DNA from: Sphingopyxis sp. LC363
Lineage (GTDB): Bacteria; Pseudomonadota; Alphaproteobacteria; Sphingomonadales; Sphingomonadaceae
Direction: 5' to 3'
DNA length: 64,000 bases
Assembly: GCF_000756385.1 (NCBI RefSeq)
Contig: NZ_JNFC01000003.1
Span: forward strand, 1-64,000
The notes under the pieces were generated by a model. It ran no database searches and was not told the DNA's origin. It was given only the letters and a program-made list of their open reading frames with translations. Each line of letters opens with the position of its first letter. Within the stretch, counting starts at the first letter, position 1. Of this stretch, positions 1-8,781 are shown piece after piece. The translations under genes and the position numbers were made by a program.

Positions 1-92
1 TGTGGAGGGATAGGGCGGGCAGGGGGAGGCGCGAGCCCACCACGCGGGGGGGAGAGGTCATCCTCGAGCGCCGCCGCCCGCACATCCGCGCG

Positions 93-998
93 ATGCACCA
101 TATCGCCGCGCGCCGCTTTCCCGATAATTTCGCCGGCGTCGATCCCGTCGACGGCCGCCCCGCCAGTGCGGTGCCGCACGCGATCCGCCGCCTGCGCGAA
201 AAATGGCGCGCCGAGTGGGAGGCCGAGCGGCAGGCGAAGCTGCTCGAACATCAGCAGCGCGCGAACCGGCAGGAGGGCGACCTCGACGACCGCCTGCGCA
301 TCATCCGCACCGCCTATCAGCGCCAAATCTCGCACGATCCGGTCAAGCGCGCCGCATGGGACATGCTCACCGGCCCCGGCACCGACTGGGACGCGGTGCG
401 CCGCGAGGACGCCTATACCAACCCGCAAAAGCATGAGTGGCACATGCACCACCCCGACATGATCGTGCCGCTGGCCGCGGGCGCGGGCAATATCGACTGG
501 GAGGCGCAGGAAGGCGGCGACCTGTCGAACCCGAGCCCGCCCCCCGCCGATCATGTCCCGTGGGCCGAGGGCGGCCGCGAGGACGAAATCTGGTTCGAAC
601 GCTACGAGGATTTCATGGTCGCGGGCGAGGCCGGCGAAAGCGACATTGCCGCCGGAAAAATCGCCCGTGGCGACATGCGCGCCGGCGCCAACCGCCTCCG
701 CGAACGCGCCGAGGCCTGGCAGCAAGCGCGCCAGCCGGTGTACCGGCACCCCCACGGCTTCCTCGCCGACAAGCGCCTTCGCGGCGGCGGCACGGGAAGC
801 GAACGCGACACCACCCGCCGCCGCATCGAACGCACGATCGCCGAGCTCGAACGCGAATGGAACGCAGCGTACAGCGAGGAAAGCTGGGCGGCGTGGAAGG
901 CAGCGAAGCAGGCGCGGGAAGCCGAAGCCGCCGGCACCGCCGAAGCGGACGCGGACGCGACCGGAGCAAACCAGCCGCGGGCGGGAGGCGAAGCATGA
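93..998 (+). CDS. Hypothetical protein, orphan, possibly 5'-incomplete
   Basis: I do not recognise this 301-residue protein. It is rich in Arg, Glu and Ala with two predicted helical charged stretches (about residues 30-80 and 225-280), a Trp/His-rich middle, and no signal peptide or membrane segment. The reading frame stays open leftward to the window edge, and no ribosome site precedes the ATG at 93, so the true start may lie outside the window. Its stop overlaps the start of the next ORF by ATGA, so the two are probably co-translated. Codon use is high-GC like the host. No function is proposed. Confidence 0.5.
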   Translation: MHHIAARRFPDNFAGVDPVDGRPASAVPHAIRRLREKWRAEWEAERQAKLLEHQQRANRQEGDLDDRLRIIRTAYQRQISHDPVKRAAWDMLTGPGTDWDAVRREDAYTNPQKHEWHMHHPDMIVPLAAGAGNIDWEAQEGGDLSNPSPPPADHVPWAEGGREDEIWFERYEDFMVAGEAGESDIAAGKIARGDMRAGANRLRERAEAWQQARQPVYRHPHGFLADKRLRGGGTGSERDTTRRRIERTIAELEREWNAAYSEESWAAWKAAKQAREAEAAGTAEADADATGANQPRAGGEA

Positions 999-1312
999 GC
1001 CTCCCGGACGACATCCGCGCCAACCGCATCGCGGCCCGCTTCGGCCGCACCGTCGCGATCGAATGGATCCAGCCGCGCGAGCCCGAAGGCGGCTGGACCA
1101 GCTACGCCGACTTCGATCCCGGCGAGACGCAAGTCTGCCTGTCGGTCGGCCGACTGATCCACGACGACGATTGCGTGAAGGTCCTCGCCGGATCGGCCAT
1201 GCTCGTCGGAGACGAGCATCTGTGGCTGAGCGGGATCATCGAGATTCCGGCGCGGTGCGTGGTGCGGATCGTGCGGTTGGAGGAGGAAAGAGAGAAAGAA
1301 CCGCTCAGATAG
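995..1312 (+). CDS. Hypothetical protein, translationally coupled to upstream orphan
   Basis: A 105-residue protein whose ATG overlaps the preceding stop (ATGA at 995-998). It looks like a small soluble domain with predicted beta strands and conserved-looking Trp and Cys residues, ending in a charged Glu/Lys/Arg tail. I recognise no family. The tail runs directly into a block of much lower GC starting near 1313, so the C-terminus may have been altered by an insertion or deletion at that junction. Confidence 0.5.
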   Translation: MSLPDDIRANRIAARFGRTVAIEWIQPREPEGGWTSYADFDPGETQVCLSVGRLIHDDDCVKVLAGSAMLVGDEHLWLSGIIEIPARCVVRIVRLEEEREKEPLR

Positions 1313-1317
1313 ATAGA

Positions 1318-1779
1318 GTCGCTCTTGCTTACACCTGTCACTACATTCCCAAGGATACAGGGAGCGATACGGTCGAACATTTTACGCCAAAGAGCGTAAA
1401 TCCGGCACTTGCATATGAATGGAGCAACTTCCGACTAGTTTGCGGACGCTTAAATGGTCGGAAAGGAGATCATCAAGATGTCCTCGACCCCGCCAGCATA
1501 ACGGCAAGTCCTTTTCAGATCGACTTCCCTTCTCTACAGCTTAAAATATCCGAAAATTTAAATAAAGATATTATCGATTTAGCAGAATCGACAATTGTCA
1601 GACTAAAGCTTAACGAGGAAAGATGCATAGAATCGAGACAAGAATACGTAGAAAATTACTGCAATGATATTGTCTCTTTAGCAGGCCTGCAGCGATATGC
1701 TCCATTTCTGTATTACGAACTAAATAGACAAGATTTGTCCAAGGACGAACTTAGAAAAATTATGTCTTACAGCTCTTAG
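1318..1779 (+). pseudogene. HNH-endonuclease-like remnant, 5' end missing
   Basis: From 1318 to the TAG at 1777-1779 an open frame encodes about 153 residues of HNH-nuclease character. A Cys-His-Tyr segment is followed by VEHFTPKS, then AYEWSNFRLVCGRLNGRKGD, which resembles the His-Phe-x-Pro-Lys-Ser and Trp-Ser-Asn...Asn-x-x-Lys-Gly pattern of one HNH group as I recall it. There is no ATG in this frame until near the end and no plausible start, so the N-terminus is gone. The block is clearly AT-rich against both neighbours, which suggests acquired DNA. It ends 5 bp before the convergent lepA stop. Family assignment is by motif memory only. Confidence 0.5.
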
Positions 1780-1784
1780 CATAA

Positions 1785-3608
1785 CTACGCATCATCCCCC
1801 ATCCGCAGCGCGGCGATAAACGCCTCCTGCGGAATGTTCACATTGCCATACTCCCGCATCCGCTTTTTGCCCTCTTTCTGCTTTTCCAGCAGCTTTTTCT
1901 TGCGGGTCGCGTCGCCGCCGTAGCATTTGGCGGTCACGTCCTTGCGCAGCGCGGCGATGGTTTCGCGGGCGATCACCTTGCCGCCGATCGCCGCCTGGAT
2001 CGGGATCTTGAACATGTGGCGCGGGATCAGGTCCTTGAGGCGCTCGCACATGCCGCGGCCGCGGCTTTCGGCGCTGCCGCGGTGGACGATCATGCTCAGC
2101 GCATCGACCGGCTCGTTGTTGACGAGGATGCTCATCTTGACGAGGTCGCCGGCGCGGTGGCCGATCTGGTGATAGTCGAACGACGCATAACCGCGGCTGA
2201 TGCTCTTCAGCCGGTCATAGAAATCGAACACCACCTCGTTCAATGGCAGCTCATAGGTGATCTGCGCGCGGCCGCCCACATAAGTGAGGTTCTTCTGCAC
2301 CCCGCGGCGGTCCTGGCAGAGCTTCAGGATCGGGCCGAGATAGTCGTCGGGCACGTAAATGACGGCCTCGATCCACGGCTCCTCGATCTCGTCGATGCGG
2401 TTGGGGTCGGGCATGTCGGCGGGGTTGTGGAGCTCGATCTCCTTCGCCGCCTCATTCTTCGTGTGGCCGAGCTTCAGCTTGTAGACCACCGACGGCGCGG
2501 TGGTGATGAGGTCGAGGTCATATTCGCGCGTCAGCCGCTCCTGAATGATCTCGAGGTGGAGCAGACCGAGGAAACCGCAGCGGAAGCCGAAGCCAAGCGC
2601 GGCCGAGCTTTCCATCTCGAAACTGAAGCTCGCGTCGTTGAGGCGGAGTTTCTGGATGCTCTCGCGCAATTTCTCGAAATCGTTCGCGTCGGTCGGGAAC
2701 AGGCCGCAGAAGACGACCGGCTGGACTTCCTTGAACCCCGGCAGCGGCGCCGCGGCGGGCTTTTTCGCGTCGGTCACGGTGTCGCCGACGCGCGCCTGCG
2801 CGACGTCCTTGATCTGCGCGGTGATGAAGCCGATCTCGCCGGGGCCGATCTCGGTCAGCTCCTCGCGCTTCGGCGTGAAGCAGCCGACGCGGTCGATCAG
2901 GTGGGTGGTGCCCGCCTGCATGAACTTGATCTGCTGGCCCTTCTTGAGCACGCCGTCGACGACGCGGACGAGGATGACGACGCCCAGATAGGGGTCGTAC
3001 CAGCTGTCGACGAGCATCGCGAGCAAGGGCGCGGTCGGATCGCCCTTCGGCGGCGGGATTTTGGTGACGATTGCCTCGAGACATTCCTCGATGCCGATCC
3101 CCGACTTCGCCGACGCGAGCACCGCGTCGTCGGCGGGCAGCCCGATGATATCCTCGATCTCGGCCTTCACCTTGTCGACGTCGGCCGCGGGCAGGTCGAT
3201 CTTGTTGATCACCGGCACGATTTCGTGATCATGCTCGATCGACTGATAGACGTTCGCGAGCGTCTGCGCCTCGACCCCCTGCGCCGCGTCGACGACGAGC
3301 AGCGCACCCTCGCACGCCGCGAGCGACCGCGACACTTCATAGGCGAAGTCAACGTGCCCCGGCGTGTCCATCAGATTGAGCTCGTAGGTTTCGCCGTCCT
3401 TCGCGGTATATTTGAGGCGCACCGTCTGCGCCTTGATCGTGATCCCGCGCTCCTTCTCGATGTCCATATTATCAAGGACTTGCGCCGACATCTCGCGCGC
3501 GGTCAGCCCGCCGGTGAACTGGATCAGCCGGTCGGCGAGCGTCGACTTGCCATGGTCGATGTGCGCGATGATTGAAAAATTGCGGATATGCGAAAGGGGA
3601 GTCGTCAT
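1785..3608 (-). CDS. lepA: Elongation factor 4 (LepA), back-translocating GTPase
   Basis: Full-length LepA, 607 residues (family about 600). It binds the ribosome, hydrolyses GTP and influences translocation and 30S biogenesis. All GTPase motifs are visible: G1 AHIDHGKST (residues 15-23), the ERGITIKAQ switch I region, G3 DTPGHVDF and G4 NKID. EF-G-like domains II, III and V follow, then the LepA-specific C-terminal domain ([20 protein letters not shown]). The start [20 protein letters not shown] matches family N-termini. It is convergent with the HNH remnant and appears monocistronic; the roughly 270 bp upstream are non-coding. No lepB neighbour is present, unlike in enterobacteria. Confidence 0.97.
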   Translation of the reverse strand: MTTPLSHIRNFSIIAHIDHGKSTLADRLIQFTGGLTAREMSAQVLDNMDIEKERGITIKAQTVRLKYTAKDGETYELNLMDTPGHVDFAYEVSRSLAACEGALLVVDAAQGVEAQTLANVYQSIEHDHEIVPVINKIDLPAADVDKVKAEIEDIIGLPADDAVLASAKSGIGIEECLEAIVTKIPPPKGDPTAPLLAMLVDSWYDPYLGVVILVRVVDGVLKKGQQIKFMQAGTTHLIDRVGCFTPKREELTEIGPGEIGFITAQIKDVAQARVGDTVTDAKKPAAAPLPGFKEVQPVVFCGLFPTDANDFEKLRESIQKLRLNDASFSFEMESSAALGFGFRCGFLGLLHLEIIQERLTREYDLDLITTAPSVVYKLKLGHTKNEAAKEIELHNPADMPDPNRIDEIEEPWIEAVIYVPDDYLGPILKLCQDRRGVQKNLTYVGGRAQITYELPLNEVVFDFYDRLKSISRGYASFDYHQIGHRAGDLVKMSILVNNEPVDALSMIVHRGSAESRGRGMCERLKDLIPRHMFKIPIQAAIGGKVIARETIAALRKDVTAKCYGGDATRKKKLLEKQKEGKKRMREYGNVNIPQEAFIAALRMGDDA

Positions 3609-3882
3609 CGGGCGCCGTTAGCAGGGGTTTGCGGCGCTGTCAGCAGGGAGTGACGCCTTCCCGGCCGCACGGCGGAAGTTGACGAAGTTGACGCCCCATC
3701 GCGTGCGAGGGACGGCTGGGCCAAGATCGCAAAGATTGCCCACGGTGCGGACGGGCGAAAGATCGCAAAGGTCGCACGCGGGCGCGATGTTTCGCGCGGG
3801 CGGCGGGGCAGCGGTTGCGGACGAGTCAAAGAGCCGGAAACGCGAGGCTGGCATGGCGGGATAATGTAGGAAAGGGGTTTGT
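3609..3882. other. Intergenic region with short direct repeats upstream of lepA
   Basis: This gap between the lepA start and the res stop has no convincing gene. It holds a tandem GAAGTTGAC at about 3674-3692, and the phrase AAGATCGCAAAG occurs near 3724 and 3760. The lepA promoter must lie here. No terminator-type hairpin with a T run was seen for the res gene. Confidence 0.4.
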
Positions 3883-6432
3883 TCAGGCCGTCGCCTGCCG
3901 AAGCTTCGTCCGCCAGTCGGCCTCCTGCATCAATATACGAAAACGGATACTGTCGGCCGCATCGTCGAACAGGTCGACCTCGCCGGGCGCGGGTTTGGTG
4001 TAAGCCCTTTCTAGCAATTCCATCAGGTCGCGCTTGAACGCCGTATCGAGATTATCGAGCTGCTTACCCTTGGTTTCGAGCAGCATGAGCCGCTGCCCTT
4101 CCCCATCGAGACGCAACAGGAAGTCGGGATAGACCCTGTGCCGGCGCCAGCCCTGAACACCCCATGCCCCGCGCGAAGCGAGCCGCCACCACCATGCGAT
4201 CGCATTTTCGCCGTCGAGATAGAGCGCGACATCGCGCTCGAAGCCGTTGAGATCGCCCTGCTTGATCGCATCAACGAACAGGCTCCGCTGCAGATCGTGA
4301 TCGTCGTTGTTACGCTGCCACAGATCATGGCCGGGCCGGAACTCGATCTCCTCCCACTGCGGCATATCCCAATCGGCCTTGCTGCCGGTCAGCCTGAAGG
4401 CGATGGTGCCGTCAGCCACCTTCGCCTCGAACACCGCGCGCGCCAGCGCGTCGATCTTTGCTTCCAGCTCGGTGCGCATCGAATCGAGCAGATCGAGCCG
4501 CCCCTTCGCAATCTCTTCGTCAGCGATTCCGCGCGCGCGCAATGCCACAAGGCCCTCGTCGACGAGGCGGATTCCGATCCACGGATTGGGAATGAGGCCG
4601 AGCAAGCGCCGCGCGAGGTCGGGCCGGTCGATCGCATTGGCGAGTTCTTCGCGCATGACGGCGCCACGGCGTTCGATCGTTTCGGCCGCGCCATAATCGA
4701 AGCTCGCGCGCGCGCGCCGCGCGCCGGCGGCGTCGAGGTCGAGCGCCGCGCCGCCGTCATAATGCAAGGCGTCCCAATCGAGCGCACCGAGAATGTCGGC
4801 GTCGAAATCGAGCGCGCGGCGTCCGCCCCTGCCATCGTCGTGCGTGACGCTCGGGATCAGAATGCGTTCGCCCTTGAAGGCATCGCGCCGGTCGGCGCGG
4901 CGGATTTCGGCCACGACCTCGTCGCCTGCGCGGACCGAGGATCTGATATCGCCCATCCCCTCTTCGTCGAGCCCCTTGCGCACGCCCTCGACGGCATCCT
5001 TGACCGACAGGTCGGAGCAGAAGACCCACGCACTGTCGAGATCGTCGACACCGGTGCGCTTCGCGCCCGGCTGGCGCAGCACGCGCCCGATCATCTGGGT
5101 GAGCGCGGTCTTTGCCTGCGTCTTCGACAGCAGCGCGAGGACGTAGGCGAAGGGACAGTCCCAACCTTCGCGCAGCGCATCCTTGGTGATGATGACGCGC
5201 ACCTGACTGGTTTCGTCCATCAGCGTGTCGTCGAGTTCCTTTTCGGTCGCGGTCTGGACCTTGATCCAGTCGGCCTGCATGCCGGGCTGGCTGAGCAGTT
5301 CCTGTCGCACATCCTCGGTATGGATATGGACACCGTCGCGCTGATCCTTGCCGGTCCGCTCGACGCGGACGAGCAGGATCGGGCGAATGAAGCGGTCGGT
5401 GCGGGCGTGATGTTCGCGCGCCTGCGCCTCCAGTTCGGCGCGCTTGTCGAGCGCGGCCTTGAGCGTGTCCTTCCAGTGCGCCCGTTCATCCGAAACGAGC
5501 TGGATCGGCAGCTTGATCATTTCAGCATCGCGCAGCCGCCGCCCGCCGACCTTGACGAGGATATTGGACTGTTCGCGATCGGGCGTCGCGGTGAGTTCGA
5601 GCAGGAAGCGCGGATTCATGCCGCCGAGTGTGCTCCTCTGCGTCTCGCTGTACGCCCGGTGGCCTTCGTCGAGGATTATCAGCGGGCGGACGAGGCGGAG
5701 CGTGTTGCCTAGACTCTGCCGCACCGAACCGGGGGTGCCGTCGGCGAGGTCGTTGGTTTCGAGATTGGGAACGCGCGCCAGCAGCGCCTGCGTCGCGGTG
5801 AGGTCGTCGGCGTCGGGATAGAAGGTCGCGTAATTGCCGCTGTCGCGGAACACTTTCAGCGTTTCCTTGTCACGGCGGCCTGCCGACTGGAGCATCAGCG
5901 TCATCACGACGAGGCCGTGTTCGATGTCGGCGCGGGTGAAATCATTCGCCTTTTCGGCGAGCTTGAGCCGCCCGCCGCTCGCGACTTCGAGCGCCTGTCG
6001 CACCGCGCTGCCGCGATCGCGAAGCTGCGCGCGCGTCTGTTTGTAGATCGCGTCGGACGGCATCACTCAGAGGACAAAGCCCGTCATCGCGCCGTCGAGA
6101 CCCGACAGGATGCGGCCGACGGCATGGCCGGCGATCAGCGTCTTGCCCGAACCCGTCGGCAGGTTCAGACAGACGTGTGGAACCTGCGCGCCGTGTCCGT
6201 CGGCCAGTTCGCGCCACGGGTCGGGCGAGACGGCGATATCCTGTTCCTGCGCCTTTTTCCATGCCGTGATGGCGGGATCGACCTGCCCCTCCATCAGTTT
6301 TTCGCGCATCGCTTCCGGTGCGCTGGCGATGAAGGCGCGCGTGGCGGCCTCTTCGGCGCGTTCGGCCGCGAGCAGCGCGACGAAGGCGTCGAGCTTGTCC
6401 AGCGTTTCGAGCTGATACTCCTTAAGCCGCAT
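3883..6432 (-). pseudogene. Type III restriction enzyme Res subunit, interrupted by in-frame TGA
   Basis: This is the helicase-nuclease (Res) subunit of a Type III restriction-modification system, read as two ORFs in the same frame. The 5' part (ATG at 6432, overlapping the mod stop by 11 bp) carries Walker A LPTGSGKT and stops at TGA 6067-6069. The 3' part (to 3883) carries Walker B DEGH, motif III-like LELTATP, EGWDCPFAY, motif VI IGRVLRQPG and a C-terminal PD-ExK nuclease (YPDFLL...LLETKGK). The break reads GFVL-stop-VMPSDAIYK, where relatives have a Trp, so TGG to TGA is the simplest explanation. Joined length is about 850 residues. The second half begins with GTG right after the stop, so a second polypeptide is conceivable but would lack Walker A. 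A sequencing error is possible. Confidence 0.85.
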
Positions 6433-7825
6433 CGACGCCCGCCACGCCCTCACTCCCGTCGCCCAGGATGCGGTGCACCGAGTAAGGCAATTGGCAGAAG
6501 GTGATGCCGAGATCGGTGAGCGCGCGCTGGCCCATCAGCTTGCCCGCGGCAAAGACAAGCACGGGCTTGCCGCCATCGGCCTGTGCCGCCGCCGCGATGC
6601 GTTCAGCGGTGGTGAGGTCGAGCATCGCGTCGTTCGAGCGCATCCATTTCGGGTCATCGCGGTAGAGGAGGTGCAGACGGTAGGGACCGGCATGGCCGGC
6701 GAAACCATCTTCGCCTTCCGCGCGCGTGAGCGTTTCACCCGTTGCGGTATAGGCGACATAGCGCGCGACCTGATCCCACGACGGCGCCTTCCCATCCTCG
6801 GCAAAGAAGCGCTCCATATCCATCGGTTCGCCGAGTTCGCAAAAGGTGAAGCTACCGCCGAGCCCGTCCTTCAGCGCCGCATCCTTCGCCCCCGGCACGC
6901 CCTTGATCACGCGGCGCACGCGCTCGGCGGTCAGCGCGTCGGCATAATCCTCGGTCTCGACGAGGATGAATTTGCGGTTGCCGCCGTCGGCCTTGTTGAG
7001 CGCGAGAACGGCGTGCGCGGTGGTGCCCGAGCCGGCGAAGGAGTCGAGAACTAAAACATTAGCATTGTCCGTCGGGTGAAACTTCGCTTCCAGAATCGTT
7101 GACAACAACGAAGATGGCTTGGGATAGGGAAACGCGTCTGGCCCCAAAATTGACCTCAATTCTGCGGATCCAGTCTGCGTATCATCAGTCCACTTATAGT
7201 AGCGCTCGATTTTTTCTGGCGTCAGTGGCCTGTCTATTTTCGTAATTACAGACTTTGATTTAGCATAAACCAAAACATACTCATGCAGATTTACAAAGAA
7301 TTTTTCCTTTGGCCCTCCTCCATAGCGCTTCTTCCAAATAATATTCTCAAACCGGTTATCGCTACCGAATATTTCATCCATAGCACTGTAAAGCAGAGAG
7401 ATTTCAGTCTCATCCATACTTACAAGAATAACACCGGTTTCGCTCAACAACTCCCGCAGCAACTGCAACCGCGGCCACATCATGCACAGCCATTTATCGT
7501 GGCGTTCCATATCGTCGGCGTCGACGGTCTTGCCGAGCCATGCCTTGAGCTGCGGGGCGTTGACATTGTCGTTATAGGCCCAGCCTTCGTTGCCCGTATT
7601 GTACGGCGGGTCGATATAGATGACATCGACCTTGCCCGCGTAGCGCGGGAGCAGCGCCTTCAGCGCCTCCAGATTGTCGCCGTGGATGATGAGATTGCCG
7701 TCGAGGCCGGGCGCCTCGCCCGCGGGCGGCACGCTTTTGCTCGCGTCGACCACCAGTTCGCGGAAGGGCACCGACAGATGGTGCGAATAGACAAATGGCT
7801 TACCCTTGAAATCGAGCGTGGGCAC
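6422..7825 (-). CDS. Type III site-specific DNA-methyltransferase Mod (N6-adenine)
   Basis: The modification subunit that methylates adenine and, in intact systems, guides Res. The order is beta-class: catalytic DPPY (residues 72-75) comes before the AdoMet-binding FAGSGTT (263-269). At 467 residues it is short (typical Mod about 550-650). The target-recognition stretch between the IIWKKRYGGG region (about 162) and SAELRSILG (220) is only about 60 residues. The DNA for residues about 130-260 (7045-7440) is distinctly AT-rich, suggesting module exchange and/or deletion. The start is GTG at 7825 with GGAGG 8 nt upstream. It is co-directional with and overlaps res. Methylase activity is possible from the motifs, but specificity is uncertain. 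Confidence 0.9.
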   Translation of the reverse strand: MPTLDFKGKPFVYSHHLSVPFRELVVDASKSVPPAGEAPGLDGNLIIHGDNLEALKALLPRYAGKVDVIYIDPPYNTGNEGWAYNDNVNAPQLKAWLGKTVDADDMERHDKWLCMMWPRLQLLRELLSETGVILVSMDETEISLLYSAMDEIFGSDNRFENIIWKKRYGGGPKEKFFVNLHEYVLVYAKSKSVITKIDRPLTPEKIERYYKWTDDTQTGSAELRSILGPDAFPYPKPSSLLSTILEAKFHPTDNANVLVLDSFAGSGTTAHAVLALNKADGGNRKFILVETEDYADALTAERVRRVIKGVPGAKDAALKDGLGGSFTFCELGEPMDMERFFAEDGKAPSWDQVARYVAYTATGETLTRAEGEDGFAGHAGPYRLHLLYRDDPKWMRSNDAMLDLTTAERIAAAAQADGGKPVLVFAAGKLMGQRALTDLGITFCQLPYSVHRILGDGSEGVAGVDAA

Positions 7826-7837
7826 GCTTCACTCCTC

Positions 7838-7877
7838 CCGCGACGTGGTCCGCATCCTTGGCGGATGCCGTCGCGGG
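7838..7877. repeat. Inverted repeat between cupin-HEAT gene and mod
   Basis: An imperfect hairpin with arms CCGCGACG and CGTCGCGG flanking complementary GCATCC/GGATGC and a TTG loop. It lies in the short gap between the stop of the cupin-HEAT gene and the ribosome site of mod. There is no T run, so it may be a weak terminator or mRNA stabiliser. Confidence 0.4.
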
Positions 7878-7896
7878 GCGCAACAGGGGGGCGCGG

Positions 7897-8781
7897 CTAA
7901 ATCGCAAGCCATCTTAGGCAATCATCGCGCACCCGCGCGTCGCTATCCCCCATCCCCCGTTCCAGCACTGTCGCCCTGCCCTTGCCTTCCTCCACCGCCG
8001 CCAGCGCGGCGATGGCGTTCGCGCGCACGCGGGGCATCGGGTGCGCCTTCGCGAATTGCTCGGCCACGTCCCTTCCATTGTCGGTCAGATGCACCGCGCA
8101 GCGGAGCAGCATTTCGCCGCTGGTCAGCGTCGGGCGGCGGGCGATCGTGCCGCCTTCGAGGTCGACGATATATTGGTCGCGCCAGGGGACGTGCTCGCCC
8201 TCGTCCATGATGTTGAGGCTGACCGACAGGCTTTCGGGCGGGAGCTGGCTGTGGATGTCGCGGTGGGCGCGGTAGAGGAGCATTTTGCCTTCATCGAGCT
8301 GGCTGCGCTCGACGAATTGGAGGTTCAGCGGTTCGCCGAGGCGGCCGTCGACGGCCTCCGCGTCATAGTCATAATAGTCGCTGACATAGCCGGGGCCGAA
8401 ATAGCCCGTCGTGAGGAAGCTGAAATTATGGTCGTGCGGGACGCCGTAGGAGAAGGCGGCGGCGCCGCTCGCGGAATAGACCGCGTCGGTCGCGGCGGGC
8501 CAGAGGTTGGCGCGGAGGTAGAAGCCGCGCGTGCCGCGATGGAGGAGGAAGACCTGCGCCGAATGGCGGTTGATTTCGAGCTGGTCGGCGTGGCTCGCCT
8601 TGAGCGCGGCGATGACGCGGTCGGCTAGAAACAAGCGGTTGCGCCCGAGCCCGGCGAGGAGCGCGGCGCAATGCGCGACGCTTGCTTCGTCGGCGAGGTC
8701 GACGCCGCTTTCGTCGAGGCGCGCGGCGACTTCGGCGAGGTCGAGCGGCGGGCCGGCGGGCGGGTCGATCAGGCGGGGCAT
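7897..8781 (-). CDS. Cupin-like protein with C-terminal HEAT repeats
   Basis: A 294-residue cytoplasmic protein of unknown function. The middle has a cupin-type metal-site pattern: GVPHDHNF followed by a Gly/Tyr-rich FLTTGYFGPGY stretch, then RAHRDIHSQLPP, supplying three or four His for a mononuclear metal. The C-terminal 70 residues (AHPMPRVRANAIAALAAV, DSDARVRDDCLRWLA) look like two HEAT-type helical repeats. Its ATG overlaps the 3' end of the upstream HEAT gene by 13 bp, so it is the last gene of a three-gene operon that begins with a 48-residue peptide. A non-haem iron oxygenase or binding protein acting on that peptide is an inference only. Confidence 0.6.
   Translation of the reverse strand: MPRLIDPPAGPPLDLAEVAARLDESGVDLADEASVAHCAALLAGLGRNRLFLADRVIAALKASHADQLEINRHSAQVFLLHRGTRGFYLRANLWPAATDAVYSASGAAAFSYGVPHDHNFSFLTTGYFGPGYVSDYYDYDAEAVDGRLGEPLNLQFVERSQLDEGKMLLYRAHRDIHSQLPPESLSVSLNIMDEGEHVPWRDQYIVDLEGGTIARRPTLTSGEMLLRCAVHLTDNGRDVAEQFAKAHPMPRVRANAIAALAAVEEGKGRATVLERGMGDSDARVRDDCLRWLAI

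Noticed and set aside
2016-3575. A 519-codon ORF antisense to lepA
   Set aside because: Arises from codon bias in high-GC DNA. lepA is unmistakable on the other strand.
3658-3880. Small ORFs of 60-78 codons upstream of lepA
   Set aside because: No ribosome sites, Arg/Pro/Ala-rich translations, and overlapping frames on both strands.
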